Positions 12,827 to 23,604 of a stretch of 64,000 bases of DNA are shown in pieces. The stretch is from Molossus alvarezi (taxonomy: Eukaryota; Chordata; Mammalia; Chiroptera; Molossidae): the NCBI GenBank assembly GCA_037176705.1, contig CM073885.1:89705001-89769000 (forward strand), in the 5' to 3' direction. The notes under the pieces were generated by a model. That model was not told the DNA's origin. It searched no databases and saw only the letters and a list, made by a program, of their open reading frames with translations. The position numbers and the translations under genes were made by a program. The first letter of the stretch is position 1. The number at the start of each line of letters is the position of its first letter.

Positions 12827-15800
12827 TTATATTCCACAAATCAGTGAGATCATATGAAATTTGTCTTTCTCTGTTTGGCTTGTTTCACTTAGGATGATAC
12901 TTTCCAGGTCCCTCCATGTAGTCTCAAAGGATGAGAGATCTTTCTTTCTTACCGCTGCGTAGTACTCCATTGTGTATATGTACCACAGCTTTTTAATCCA
13001 TTCGTCTACTGATGGGCACTTGGGCTGTTTCCAGATCTTAGCGATTGTAAATAGTGCTGCTACAAAGATGGGGGTACATATATTCTTTCTGATTGGTGTT
13101 TTATGCTTCTTAGGGTATATTCCTAGAAGTGGGATCACTGGGTCAAATGGGAGATCAATTTTTAATTTTTTGAGGTGACACCATATTGTTTTCCATAGTG
13201 CCTGCACCAGTCTGCATTCCCACCAACAGTGTACTAGAGTCCCCTTTTCTCCACACCCTCGCCAACACTTGTTGTTTGATGATTTGTTGATGGCGGCCAT
13301 TCTAACAGGTGTGAGGTGATACCTCATTGTTGTTTTGATTTGCATCTCTCTGATGATTAGTGATGATGAACATTTCTTCATATGTCTCTTAGCCATTTGT
13401 ATGTCCTGTTTGGAGAGGTGTCTATTTAGTTCCTCTGCCCATTTTTTAATTGGATTCTTTGTCTTCCTTTTGTGGAGTTGTATCAGCACTCTATATGTAT
13501 TGGAAATTAACCCCTTATCTGATATATCATTGGCGATTATGCTCTCCAATACAGTGGGTAGCCTTTCCGTTTTGATGATTGTATCTTTCGCTGTGCAGAA
13601 GCTTTTGAGTTTGATGTAGTCCCATGTGTTCATTTTCTCCTTTGTTTCTATTGCCTTAGGTGATGTGTCAGTAAAAATTCTGCTGCGTATGATGTCTGAG
13701 ATTTTGTTGCCCACAGTCTCCTCTAGGATTTTTATGGATTCATGAGTTACATTTAAGTCTTTTATCCATTTTGAGTTTATTTTGGTGTAGGGTGTAAGTT
13801 GATGGTCTAGTTTCATTTTTCGGCAAGTAGCTGTCCAATTTTCCCAGCACCATTTATTAAAGAGGCTGTCCTTACTCCACTGTATGCTCTTGCCACCTTT
13901 GTCAAATATTAATTGAGCATATTGCCTAGGGTCCATTTCTGGGTTCTCTATTCTGTTCCACTGGTCTATATACCTGTTCTTGTGCCAGTACCAGGCTGTT
14001 TTGATTATGGTGGCTTTGTAGTATAACCTGAAATCTGGTATTGTGATCCCTCCAACTTTGTTCTTCCTTTTCAAGATTGCTGTGGCTATTCGAGGCCTTT
14101 TTTGGTTCCATATGAACTTTTGAAGTAATTGTTCTAATTCTTTGAAGTATGCCGTTGGTATTTTGATGGGGATTGCGTTGAATCTATAGATTGCTTTGGG
14201 TAATATGGACATTTTAATGATGTTAATTCTCCCAATCCATGAACAGGGTATGTTCTTCCACTTTTTTACATCTTGCTGTATTTCTTTTTTCAAAGACCTG
14301 TAGTTTTCTGCGAATAGGTCCTTTATCTCTTTGGTTAAGTTTATTCCTAGGTATCTTAATTTTTTTGCCTCAATGGTAAATGGGATTGTTTTCTTAGTTT
14401 CTCTTTCTGTGAGTTCATCATTGGTGTATAAGAATGCCATCGATTTCTTGACGTTAATTTTGTATCCTGCTACTTTGCCAAATTCATTTATTAAGTCTAG
14501 TAAGCTTTTGGTGGAGTCTTTGGGGTTTTCTATGTACAGTATCATGTCATCTGCAAATAATGACAATTTCACTTCCTCCTTTCCAATTTGGATCCCTTTT
14601 ATTTTTTCTTCCTGTCTGATTGCTGTGGCTAAGACTTCCAGTACTATGTTAAATAGGAGTGGCGAAAGTGGGCATCCTTGCCTTGTTCCTGTTCTTAAGG
14701 GAAATGCTTTTAGTTTTTTCCCATTGAGTATGATGTTGGCTGTAGGTCTTTCATATATGGCCTTTATTATGTCTAGGTATGATCCCTCAATTCCCACACT
14801 GCTGAGCGTTTTTATCAGAAATGGATGCTGGATTTTGTCAAAGGCTTTTTCAGCATCTATTGATATGATTATGTGGTTTTTATTCTTCAATTTATTTATG
14901 TGGTGTATCACATTTATGGATTTGCGAATATTGTACCAGCCTTGCATCCCTGGGATGAATCCCACCTGGTCATGGTGAATAATTTTTCTGGTGTATTGCT
15001 GGATTCGATTTGCTAGTATTTTGTTCAGGATTTTGGTGTCTATGTTCATCAGGGATATTGGCCTGTAGTTTTCTTTCTTTGTTGTGTCTTTTTCTGGTTT
15101 TGGAATTAGAGTTATGCTGGCTTCATAAAACGAGTTTGGAAGTCTTCCTTCTTCTTGAATTTTTTGAAATAGTTTGAGGAGAATGGGTATTAGTTCTTCT
15201 TTGAATGTTCGGTAAAACTCCCCTGTGAAGCCATCCGGGCCTGGGCTTTTGTTTGCTGGAAGAGTCTTGATTACATCTTCAATTTCTTCTGTTGTTATTG
15301 GTCTGTTCAAGTTTTCAATCTCTATCTGATCCAGTTTTGGGAGACTATGTGTTTCTAGAAATTTGTCCATTTCGCTTAGATTTTCAAATTTGTTGCTGTA
15401 TAATTTTTCATAGTAGTTGTTAACGATCTTTTGTATTTCTGTAGGGTCAGTTGTTATCTCTCCTGTTTCATTTCTGATTTTATGTATTTGGGTTCTCTCT
15501 CTTTGTTTCTTGGTGAGTCTAGCTAAGGGTCCATCAATCTTGTTTATCTTTTCGAAAAACCAGCTCTTTGTTTTATTGATCCTCTGGATTGTTTTTTTGG
15601 TCTCTATGTCGTTTATTTCTGCTCTGATCCTTACTATTTCCTTTCTTCTACTTGCTCTGGGGTTTTCTTTTTGTTTACTCTCTAGTTCTTTAAGTTGTGA
15701 GGTTAGGTAGTCTATTAGAGATTTTTCTTCTTTTTTGAGGTAGGCCTGTAGTGCTATGAACTTCCCTCTCAGAACTGCTTTTGCTTCATCCCATAGATTT

Positions 15801-16653
15801 TGTGTATTGTTGTGTCCTCATTTTCATTGGTTTCCAGGAAGTTTTTGATTTCTTCCTTGATTTCCTCGGTGACCCATTCATTGTTTAATAACATTCTATT
15901 TAGCTTCCATGTGTTCAAATGTCTTTGTATGTTCTTCTTGCAAGTGATTTCTAGTTTCATACCATTGTGGTCTGAGAAGATGCTTGTTATAATTTCAATC
16001 TTCTTGAACTTGTAGAGACTTAGTTTGTGCCCTAACATGTGGTCTATCTTTGAGAATGTTCCATGTGCACTTGAGAAGAATGTGAATTCTGTAGTTTTGG
16101 GGTGTAGTTCTCTGTAGATATCTATTAAATCCATTTGGTCTAGTGCTTCATTTAGAGTCTCTGTTTCCTTGCTAATTTTTTGTCTAGAGGATCTATCCAG
16201 TGATGTGAGCGGGGTGTTGAAGTCCCCTGTTATGATTGTATTGCTATCGATTTCTCCTTTGAAGTCCTCCAATAGTTTTTTAATATATTTTGGTGCTCCT
16301 ATATTGGGTGCATATATGTTTATCAAGGTTATATCTTCCTGTTGGATAGATCCTTTCAATATTATGTAGTGGGCTTCTTTGTCTCTAGCTATGGCCTTCA
16401 ATCTGAAGTCTATTTTATCAGATATCAGTATTGCTACCCCAGCTTTTTTTTCCTTTCCATTTGCTTGGAAGATTTTTTTCCATCCCTTCACTTTCAATCT
16501 ATGTGAGTCTTTTGTTGTGAGGTGGGTCTCTTGTAAACAGCATATAGATGAGTCTTGCTTTCTTATCCAATCAGCTACTCTGTGTCTTTTTATGGGAGCA
16601 TTCAGTCCATTTACATTTAAGGTGGTTATTGATATGTACTTATTTATTGCCAT
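12827..16653 (-). pseudogene. L1 ORF2, nearly intact (single 2-base frameshift)
   Basis: About 1,275 codons, the usual length of mammalian L1 ORF2p. The endonuclease half starts at 16653 (MAINKYIS) and shows LNVNGLN, LQETHLT (metal-binding E at about residue 42), GDFNTPL and SDHN. The reverse transcriptase half shows [13 protein letters not shown] and the catalytic FADD at about 14546-14557. The C-terminus has the zinc knuckle [19 protein letters not shown] translated the stretch between the two open frames (15370-15769) and it stays open in the downstream frame. The only lesion I see is an extra dinucleotide (TG on the plus strand) at about 15801-15804, absent from the sibling L1 near 9282-9300. 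Confidence 0.93.
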
Positions 16654-16719
16654 TTTTGTTTAGTGTGGTTCTATTTTTCTTCCCATTTCTCCTGGTAATT
16701 ACAGCAGTCCTTTTAACAT

Positions 16720-17600
16720 TTATTGCAGTGCTGGTTTGGTGCTAATGTACTCCCTTAGCCTTATTTTGTCTGGGAAGCTCTTTATTTGACCTTCTATTTT
16801 GAACGATAGCCTTGCTGGGTAGAGTAGTCTTGGATTCAGATCCTTGTTTTTCATGACCTTGATTACTTCATGCCATTCCCTTCGAGCCTGTAATGTTTCT
16901 TGTGAAAAGTCAGCTGAGAGCCTTATGGGGGTTCCTTTGTAGGTAACCTGTTGCTTATCTCTTGCTGCTTTTAGGATTCTCTCTTTGTCTTTAATTTTTG
17001 GCAGTTTGATTACTATGTGTCTTGGTGTGGGCCTGTTTGGGTTCTTCTTACTTGGGGCTCTCTGAGCTTCTTGAACTTGAATGCCTTCTTCCTTCACCAA
17101 ATTAGGGAAGTTTTCTGTCACTATTTCTTTGAATATATTCTCTAGCCCTCGCTTACTTTCTTCTTCTTCAGGGACTCCTATGATACGAATATTATTACGT
17201 TTCCAGTTGTCCCACAATTCTCTTAAGCTCTCTTCTTGTTTTTTAATCTTTTTTCCTTTTGGTTTTCTGATTGGTTGATTTCTTCTAGCCTGTCTTCTAA
17301 TTCACTGATCCGGTCCTCAGCTTCCCCTACTCTGCTTTTTAGACCTTCCAGTGTGTTTTTCATTTCTGATATGTCATTCTTCATTTCTTCCTGTTGGTTT
17401 TTCATTTACAGATGGTTTATTTTCAACATTTCTATGTCTTTACTCATGTTGCTCATGTCCTTACACATGCTGTTGAGCTTCCGCAACATTATGGCTCTAA
17501 ATTCTAGTTCTGTTAACTTGCTTAACTGCACCTCATTTATTTAATCTTCTGTAGAGGTCTCTTGATCTTTCATTTGGCTTTTGTTTCTGTTTCTCACCAT
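16720..17600 (-). pseudogene. L1 ORF1, broken
   Basis: About 293 codons in the RNA-binding chaperone of L1. A start ATG (MVRNRNKSQ) lies at 17598-17600. A stop interrupts the frame near 17541 and another near 17407. A frame change near 17218-17223 separates the coiled-coil part (SRVGEAEDRISELEDRLEE) from the RRM/C-terminal part (NNIRIIGVPEEEE, ARREWHEV). The protein therefore cannot be made in full, although ORF2 is almost intact. ORF1 and ORF2 are separated by about 65 bp, as is normal for L1. Confidence 0.92.
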
Positions 17601-18478
17601 TTTCATTATCACAGTTGGCTTTGGAGTCTGCCAAGTTTTCCCAGTGGGTGTTGGTGTTTTGCTGTTTGTGGCTCCCTCTCCTGGGTTTGGATGCACCAGG
17701 GAGGACCCACTTTAATTCCACCAAGTCCCCTGTTCTCCGGGAGTCTGTGTGGCTCCAGCCGAGAGTTTAGCAGGCTATAGCGTTACGAGGGCCCATGCAG
17801 GGTGGCAAGGGAGGCGGTGGGAATAATTTCTCGCTGAGTTCCCTGGTCCCGCGGAGTTCCCTGGTCCCACTGTGTTCCCTGGTCCAGCTGAGTTCCCTGG
17901 GGCCCTTGAGTCTGTGCGGCTTCAGTGGAGAGTTTAGCTGGCTACAGAGTTCCCAGGGCCCATGCAGGGTGGCAAGGGAGACAGTAGGATTAACTTCCCG
18001 CTGAGTTCCCCGGTCCCGCGGAGTTCCCTGGGGGCCACGAGTCTGTGCGGCTTCAGCGGAGAGTTGAGCCAGCTACAGAGTTTCCAGGGCCGTGCACGGT
18101 GGGAAGGGAGATGGTAGGATTAACTTTCCACCGCGTTCCCCGGTCCCGCCGAGTTCCCTGGGGTCTGCGAGTCTGTGCGGCTTCAGCGGCTACAGAGTTT
18201 CCAGGGCCGTGCACGGTGGGAAGAAAGGTGGTGGAATTAACTTCCCGTCTAGTTCCCTGGCCCCTGCCCAGGCCGCTGCGGACCCTGGGCTCTCTGTCCC
18301 CTCTCCCGTCCTCGCAAACCTACCAGGACTGAGTGGGTGTTTCTGGTTAAGTGGTCCTCCAAGATGTCTTTCGGCTGCCCTTTCCTGACGGTTTGCCTTT
18401 ATTTTCGTTGTAAATCCAGTCTGGTCTTGGGAGACGGTCTGGGTCGTTCCATTCATTTTGCCGCCATTTTTTTTCTCT
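17601..18478 (-). promoter_or_regulatory. L1 5'UTR (putative internal promoter)
   Basis: This GC- and CpG-rich block lies upstream of ORF1 and ends at GCCGCCATTTTT, close to the presumed transcription start. GCCGCCATTTT contains a GCCAT core on the plus strand like the YY1-type site found at human L1 5' ends. Four tandem units occupy its middle (17741 to about 18280). The homologous region of the L1 at 6083 is shorter and has no such repeats. Promoter activity is inferred from family knowledge. Confidence 0.75.
17741..18280 (-). repeat. tandem monomers in the L1 5'UTR
   Basis: Four direct repeats each begin with GAGTCTGTGYGGCTYCAG (plus strand): 17741-17907 (167 bp), 17908-18038 (131 bp), 18039-18168 (130 bp) and 18169 to about 18280, which lacks about 14 bp. 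The first is longer because an 18-bp subrepeat, GAGTTCCCTGGTCCCGCG and variants, occurs four times at 17836-17907 instead of twice. The arrangement resembles monomeric promoters of rodent L1s. Confidence 0.9.
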
Positions 18479-18480
18479 CC

Positions 18481-18484
18481 TATT

Positions 18485-18535
<51 letters not shown>

Positions 18536-18787
18536 TTTTATCCTCACCTGAGGACATTTTTGCATTTATCTTCAGATAGAGGGGGAGGGAGAGGGGAGTG
18601 AAGAGAGAGAAAGAGAAATATCAGTGTGGGAGAGACACAGAGACACATTGAGTGATTGCCTCCCACAGGACCCCAACCGGTGCCGGGGACAAACTGCAAC
18701 CAAGGTACGTGTCCTTAGTGAGTACTGAACCTGGGACTCTCTGGTCTGCAGGCCAATGCTCTAACCGCTGAGCCAAACCAGCCAGGG
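18481..18787 (-). mobile_element. Ves-A SINE hosting the L1 insertion
   Basis: The SINE body is about 18541-18787, with the head AGCCAAACCAGCCAGGGC at the right and the 3' hairpin sequence ATCCTCACCTGAGGACA at about 18539. Its TTTA tail occupies 18481-18540. The right target duplication follows at 18788-18804 and pairs with 12571-12587 beyond the L1. The SINE therefore inserted first and the L1 entered its tail afterwards. Confidence 0.92.
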
Positions 18788-18804
18788 CACACCAAACCCT
18801 TTTA
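18788..18804. repeat. right target-site duplication of the SINE/L1 nest
   Basis: CACACCAAACCCTTTTA is identical to 12571-12587. A perfect 17-bp match indicates a relatively recent SINE insertion. Confidence 0.9.
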
Positions 18805-19088
18805 AAGAAGAGGCCCTATTTTCTTCAAGTTTAAGAAACTTATTTTAAACTCCAAGGGTTTCTTCATTTGAAAGTCTTCTCTAGCAAACCCAGCTAGATT
18901 GGAAGCCCCTCTTCTGGGTCAGTGTAGAGTTATACCATTTCAAAAGAAATTTTTTATAAGAGTTTATTTGAGCCAAAACTGATGATATATGCCAGGGATC
19001 ATGATCTCAAATGCTGCGTTTTATCATTCAATTTACCTCATAACATTGTGATTCTTATGTATTTGTTTTTCACTGAAAGCAGTTTTTA

Positions 19089-19354
19089 TTTTTATTTCTT
19101 TTAATCCTCACCCGAGGACATTTTTCCATTTTTTTTTGTTTTGTTTTGTTCAGGTAGAGTGGGAGGGAGAGAGAGGAACAGAGAGAGAGAGAAACATCGA
19201 CGTGAAAGGGACACATTGAGTGGCTGCCACCCACACAAGCCACCAGGGCCGGGGACAAACTGCAACCGAGGTATGTGCCCTTAGCGGGAACCGAACCCGG
19301 GTCTCTCAGGACCGCAGGCCGACGCTCTAACCGCTGAGCCAAACCGGCCAGGGC
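19089..19354 (-). mobile_element. Ves-A SINE
   Basis: Complete reverse-oriented copy flanked by the perfect duplication GAAAGCAGTTTTTA (19075-19088 and 19355-19368). It contains the tail hairpin, a GA-rich body and the head GCTGAGCCAAACCGGCCAGGGC. Confidence 0.96.
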
Positions 19355-19384
19355 GAAAGCAGTTTTTAAAAATGCCCTCAGAAC

Positions 19385-19551
19385 CCTGGCCTGGTGGCTT
19401 AGTTCGTTGGAACATTATGCCACACAACAAAAGGTGGTGGATTGATTCTTGGTGAGGGCACATACCTGGGTTGCAGGTTTGATCCCCTGTGGGGGTGCAT
19501 ACAGGAGGCAATCAGTCAATGTTTCTCTTTTTTTCTCTCTTTCCCTCTCTC
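19385..19551 (+). mobile_element. diverged Ves-B SINE, 3' truncated
   Basis: The head CCCTGGCCTGGTGGCTTAG and the body GGGGGTGCATACAGGAGGCAATCAGTCAATG identify an old Ves-B copy. It stops in the CT-rich tract and lacks the TCTAAAATCAATAAA end. It abuts an antisense L1 ORF1 fragment directly. Confidence 0.78.
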
Positions 19552-19631
19552 CTTCTGGTACACCTATGATGTGGATATTGTTATGTTTCATATTGTCCCA
19601 AAAGTTCCCTTAAACTATCCTTCTGCTTTAA
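19552..19631 (-). mobile_element. L1 ORF1 fragment fused to U6
   Basis: On the minus strand the segment reads through the ORF1 motif around the NNIHIIGVPEG residues, with one extra T causing a frameshift. It corresponds to 10680-10760 in the decayed L1 and 17160-17235 in the young one. It lies directly 3' of the U6 pseudogene in the same orientation, as in U6-L1 chimeras made by template switching. Confidence 0.8.
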
Positions 19632-19738
19632 AAAAATATGAAATGCTTCACAAATTTGTATGTTATCCTTGTAGAGGGGGCATGTTAATCTCTTCTGTAT
19701 CATTCCAATTTTTGTATATGTGCTAACAAAGTAAGAAC
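19632..19738 (-). pseudogene. full-length U6 snRNA pseudogene
   Basis: The plus strand is the antisense of U6 spliceosomal RNA over all 107 nt. It begins at the U-rich 3' end (AAAAATATG), passes CTGTATCATTCCAATTTTTG and finishes at GTGCTAACAAAGTAAGAAC, the antisense of the 5' stem-loop. Most differences are CpG-type transitions (for example GCCGAAGCGAGCAC to AACAAAGTAAGAAC). There is no recognisable U6 promoter, as the presumed upstream side (19739 onward) lacks an evident PSE/TATA at the right spacing. It is a retropseudogene whose 3' end is joined to L1 sequence. Confidence 0.92.
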
Positions 19739-20048
19739 TAGCCTTTGCATTATAATAGTTTTATTAGTATATATCTTAGAGTTGATCATTTTAGATCAGT
19801 ATTCTCAGGTAAATAATGGGCCATTTTGATATTCTAATCTCCAGAACATTTTCTTAAGTTATAGTATTAAATATTGGTTATACTCCACTATTTTGTTTTT
19901 CTTCATCAGAAAAACTGACAGAAATTAAGTATAATTCTGATCATATATGTGTTAGACCTTCCTGCATGGCTTCCATTTTAACTACTTTCCACTTTCTCCC
20001 ACACTTTTGCTTCTTTTCCTTATTTTCATGTTTGTGGTTGTTTTTCTT

Positions 20049-20322
20049 TCTTTCTTCCCTCCCCCCCTTTTTTGTTAATTCTTACCTGAAGATATTCTTT
20101 CCATTGATTTTTAGACAGATTGGAAGGAAGGGAGGGAGGTGGGGGGTTGGAGGTGGGGAGAAAGAAACATTGATACGAAAGAGACACATTAATTGGTTGC
20201 CTCCCAGATGTGCCCTGACTGAAGCCAGGGATTGAACTTGCAACCCAGGTACGAGCTCTTGCCTGGGAATCAAACGCGTGCAAGGGCCAATGCTCTAATC
20301 ACTGAGCAACACCAGTCAGGGC
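20049..20322 (-). mobile_element. old Ves-A SINE
   Basis: Reverse-oriented copy bracketed by the perfect 16-bp duplication TGTGGTTGTTTTTCTT (20033-20048 and 20323-20338). The body is diverged (ACTGAGCAACACCAGTCAGGGC) and has a G-rich insertion at about 20138-20160. Confidence 0.94.
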
Positions 20323-20338
20323 TGTGGTTGTTTTTCTT

Positions 20339-21480
20339 ATTAGACTTTCATTCAAGTTAGATTTCCATTTTCCCAATATTCTGTCTTGGGGGACCTTGTA
20401 ATTTATTCATTTCTGAGATAGTTTTGTTTTTTTCTTTAAAATTTTTTCAGTTTAATCTACTGTTACTGCATTTCTTCCTTTATGTAGATCTTCCTAAGTC
20501 TATTTATGGTTTTTGTTTCTTTAGATTTCTGATTCTAGACTTTTTAATATATCCAGATATTTGTTGGACATCATTTAAATAAGCTTGAATCTATTCTATT
20601 TTGTGGTTGGCATTTTTAGAAAAAATCTCTAGGAGACATTTAGTTGAAATGTTTTGATTCATATGTTCTATTTTTCCCTCTTACAATAGCTTTTATGGAA
20701 TTTGTTTCCTATTGCAAAGCATTTCCTGGACAATTTCTGGTTCATAAGCACTCTCTTCTCTTGTTTTAGTAATGCATTTTAGAGGTGCTGACATGACTTA
20801 TTTTTCTTTTATTTCTGCAGGATCCTTAAATTTTGCCTTTTACTTCCTTCTTTCCCTTCACTGCCACCTTCCAAAAGCCTCTACTCCTTCTTTATCTCTT
20901 TTTCTCCAAGAAGAGATATTTCCTCTTTTAATCCTTCTGGTCCTACTCACAAGTGTCCATATTTTGGCACTGATGTTGGACTTTCTATGTCTAGGGTAAT
21001 TTTGTTTGTGTTTTGCTTAGGTCTTTGGCTGCATGCTGCTCTTTTTTCAGAGTTGCTTGAGCCTCCTGTGCCACTACTCCCATGGGCAGCATTGGCGGTG
21101 GGAGCCATGCGTTTTATTTCTCTGCTTGTAGGTGACTTGAAATTCATAGTAGTCCCTGTGTCATAGTGATGTTGAAAGCATAGGTCACACTTGGTCTTAT
21201 TTGTACTCCTTGTTGGTCTTTCCACCTCTAGAACTATGAGAAATACATTTCTATTGTTTGTAAGCTTCCCAGTCATGATATTTTGTTATAGCTGCTTGAG
21301 TGGACTAAACAATGGTCATTTTATTTATTTATCAATATTCAAAACAGTGAGTGGGTGTAGTAGCAATATCTGTAGGTGACCAATGAGTTGTTTATTTTTT
21401 TATTTTTTCATAATGAGCTCATGGATTTCATAATGAATAGAAAAAAATATCTGTAACTTCTCTAACATACCCATCTACTA
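20339..21480. other. unassigned non-coding DNA
   Basis: T-rich at the left; no gene found. Reading frames up to 109 codons at 20947-21276 overlap others on the opposite strand and have no recognisable domain. The 20350-20760 part may be an old LINE relic, but I cannot place it. Confidence 0.4.
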
Positions 21481-21718
21481 TTTTATTTTTTACATATTAT
21501 TTTCTGATATTTTGTCCATTGGCTTACATACTTTTACCTCACTGTAATTAATAGGTATAGCTCATTTTGTATTCTAACCTAATATGGAATGTGAACTCGA
21601 TGAGAGTGAGAATTTCATTCTATTTTGGTCACTAATATATTCCTAGTATCTCAAATAGTGACCAGTACATAGTAGGTGCTCAATAAAATCTTGTTAAATA
21701 AATAAATGAATGAATGAA
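21480..21718 (+). mobile_element. L2 3'-end relic
   Basis: ATATGGAATGTGAACTCGATGAG, followed by ACATAGTAGGTGCTCAATAAA and a (GAAT)n tail, is the characteristic LINE-2 3' end. Old and non-coding. Confidence 0.75.
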
Positions 21719-21740
21719 TATGCTTCAAATGCTTTTACAG

Positions 21741-21935
21741 CCCAGCCAGCATGGATTGAGCATCATCCCATGGACTAAATTGTCCTGGTCCAATTCCCAG
21801 TCAGGGCACATGCCCAGGTTGTAGGTTCAGTTCCTAGTAGGGGGCATGCAGGAGGCAGCTGATCAATGTTTCTCTCTCACATTGATGTTTCTCTCCTCCC
21901 CCCCTCTAAAAAAATCAATAAAAACAAAGTTTTAA
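21741..21935 (+). mobile_element. Ves-B SINE
   Basis: Forward copy with the head GCCCAGCCAGCATGG, the B-box-like GGTCCAATTCCCAGTC and a 3' end TCTAAAAAAATCAATAAAAAC. Approximate duplication TGCTTTTACAG / TCCTTTTACGG flanks it. Confidence 0.88.
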
Positions 21936-21949
21936 AAATCCTTTTACGG

Positions 21950-23600
21950 TCATCTAACATTAAAATGTTGTGGCATGTTTAAAGAGAACTGTTGTTTTTC
22001 CCCATAGTAATTCTATTAATTCTTCTGAAATGTCTATTTACCAGTCTTTGAAAAGTGACGTATTGGGGGAAAAAAACAACAACGCTCTATTACATTTCCT
22101 GGAAGTAATTGAGAAAGTTATCATTTGTGTCATGTCAATCTGGGAGGAACATAACAAGTCTTTTAGAAGTCTTGTTTTTAAGCCATGATCCTAGATATTT
22201 TTATGTTTGGAATGATATAATGGAGAGAACGGCACAAGCTGAGTGTGGTTGGGGAGTACCTGGAAGGATATTATTAGAACCAACATGGACCTAGTAATTG
22301 AAGGAGTGTGAAATGTGCCTGGAATAAGATTTAGTGTAGTTGAATTTGCTGGGAGGGAAAACAGAATCCCGTCATATATAATCAGACGTATAGAGAGATG
22401 TCTACATTTGTTAATGTCAAGGATATGGTAATCCTAACTTGAATCAGCACTGTTAGTAGGATGTGTTAGGTGGGAAAGCACGTGATATTAAAAGGCATAA
22501 CGACAGAATGCTAGGTAGGTGTTGGATCAGAGTAGTGGACTGGGGACTGGACTTAAATTCTGGGACAGAGGTTACAAAATGGCACCTCAAAAAGCCATAA
22601 AACCACTCCAGATAGGTTTTCTTCCAGTGGAAGGAAAGAAGGAAGGAAGACCTTTAAAAAGTGGGATATTTGGACATAAAAGCCAGATTTCTTGTGTTTT
22701 TTGAAAACTTAAAAATTTGACAATTTTGAGTCTTCATTCTTGCTTGTCAACAGTAGACTACTTAAGTTGGGGCATGTCCTGTCCATCCCTCCATGTCCCC
22801 ACCACTTCCTAGCTCAAAAGAATCGCCTCCTATTCATTCCATTGGTGAAGGAAGGATCCCCGCCCGAAGGACACGGGACGGCTGAGCACTGGACATCCGA
22901 TGCTGCACAGATGAGATCGACAGAAGTTAATTAATCACTATACTCACAGCCCCTTGGAGACAAGGACAGGGCGGGCAATGCAGGGCAACGTGAGGGTGGC
23001 ACCAGGACCAGAGTGAAGAAGCAGGGGCTTTGGAAGGCAAAAGAGCGAGGCGCCGCTGGTGCTGGGGGCGACGTGGTTGGCGTGTTTGAATGATTCTGCA
23101 GTAGGCAGGGCACTGAAGCTCCCTGCTCGGGGTGAGCAGATGTGTACCCGGTCAGCGTGATGGGGAATGGTGTTCGGGTGGAGGCCTTTTCCATGGGAGC
23201 TGAGTGGGGAGGGAGCTGTTGGTTGGGCCCTCCCGGTGTCACCAGAGGTCAAATCAGCATATCATGTTGGACCTTAGTTTTAGGCCTTATACCCAGGTAC
23301 CAAGCTTCACTCATTTACGTTGCTCACTCACCCCTTGTAGACACTTGCCCTGACCTAGGAGGAGGAGTTTTTCTCACTCTAGAGTTTTGAAATGGAAATA
23401 CATCAGCAAGAATGGTTCTGTGGTTTTCTTCACTGAAGATAAAAAAGAAGTGCAATGAGCAAAAGCTAAGAAAAGTTTATTTTTCAACATGCACTTAAAC
23501 TGCCCAGATGGTAGCTTCGAGTCCCTTTCAGGGGTTTTTGTAATCACAAGTTGGTGTTAAGAAAAACTTCATGACAGGATTGATAGTGAAATAGGTTACT
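21950..23600. other. unassigned non-coding DNA
   Basis: No gene or repeat recognised. 22860-23250 is richer in G+C with scattered CpGs and overlapping short frames on both strands. None has a coding signature I trust. Confidence 0.4.
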
Positions 23601-23604
23601 AAGG

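Larger units (their letters stand above)
12625..18478 (-). mobile_element. young full-length LINE-1 with monomeric 5'UTR
   Basis: A 5.85-kb L1 in reverse orientation: 3'UTR 12625-12826, ORF2 12827-16653, a short inter-ORF spacer, ORF1 16720-17600 and 5'UTR 17601-18478. ORF2 is open except for one dinucleotide insertion. The 5'UTR contains four tandem repeat units. The element sits in the A-rich tail of a Ves SINE, so its own target duplication is hidden in TTTA repeats. Few coding lesions and no nested SINEs point to a recent insertion. The head-to-tail arrangement with the L1 at 6083 makes the pair a possible substrate for unequal recombination. Confidence 0.96.

Noticed and set aside
14331..14978. 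215-codon open frame on the plus strand
   Set aside because: It is antisense to the nearly intact L1 ORF2 reverse transcriptase region, so it is a shadow frame.
17741..18280. CRISPR-like array
   Set aside because: The repeats are contiguous monomers without unique spacers and lie in an L1 5'UTR of a eukaryotic genome.
19632..19738. functional U6 snRNA gene
   Set aside because: Many CpG-type substitutions, and no evident PSE/TATA promoter on the upstream side; joined to L1 sequence.
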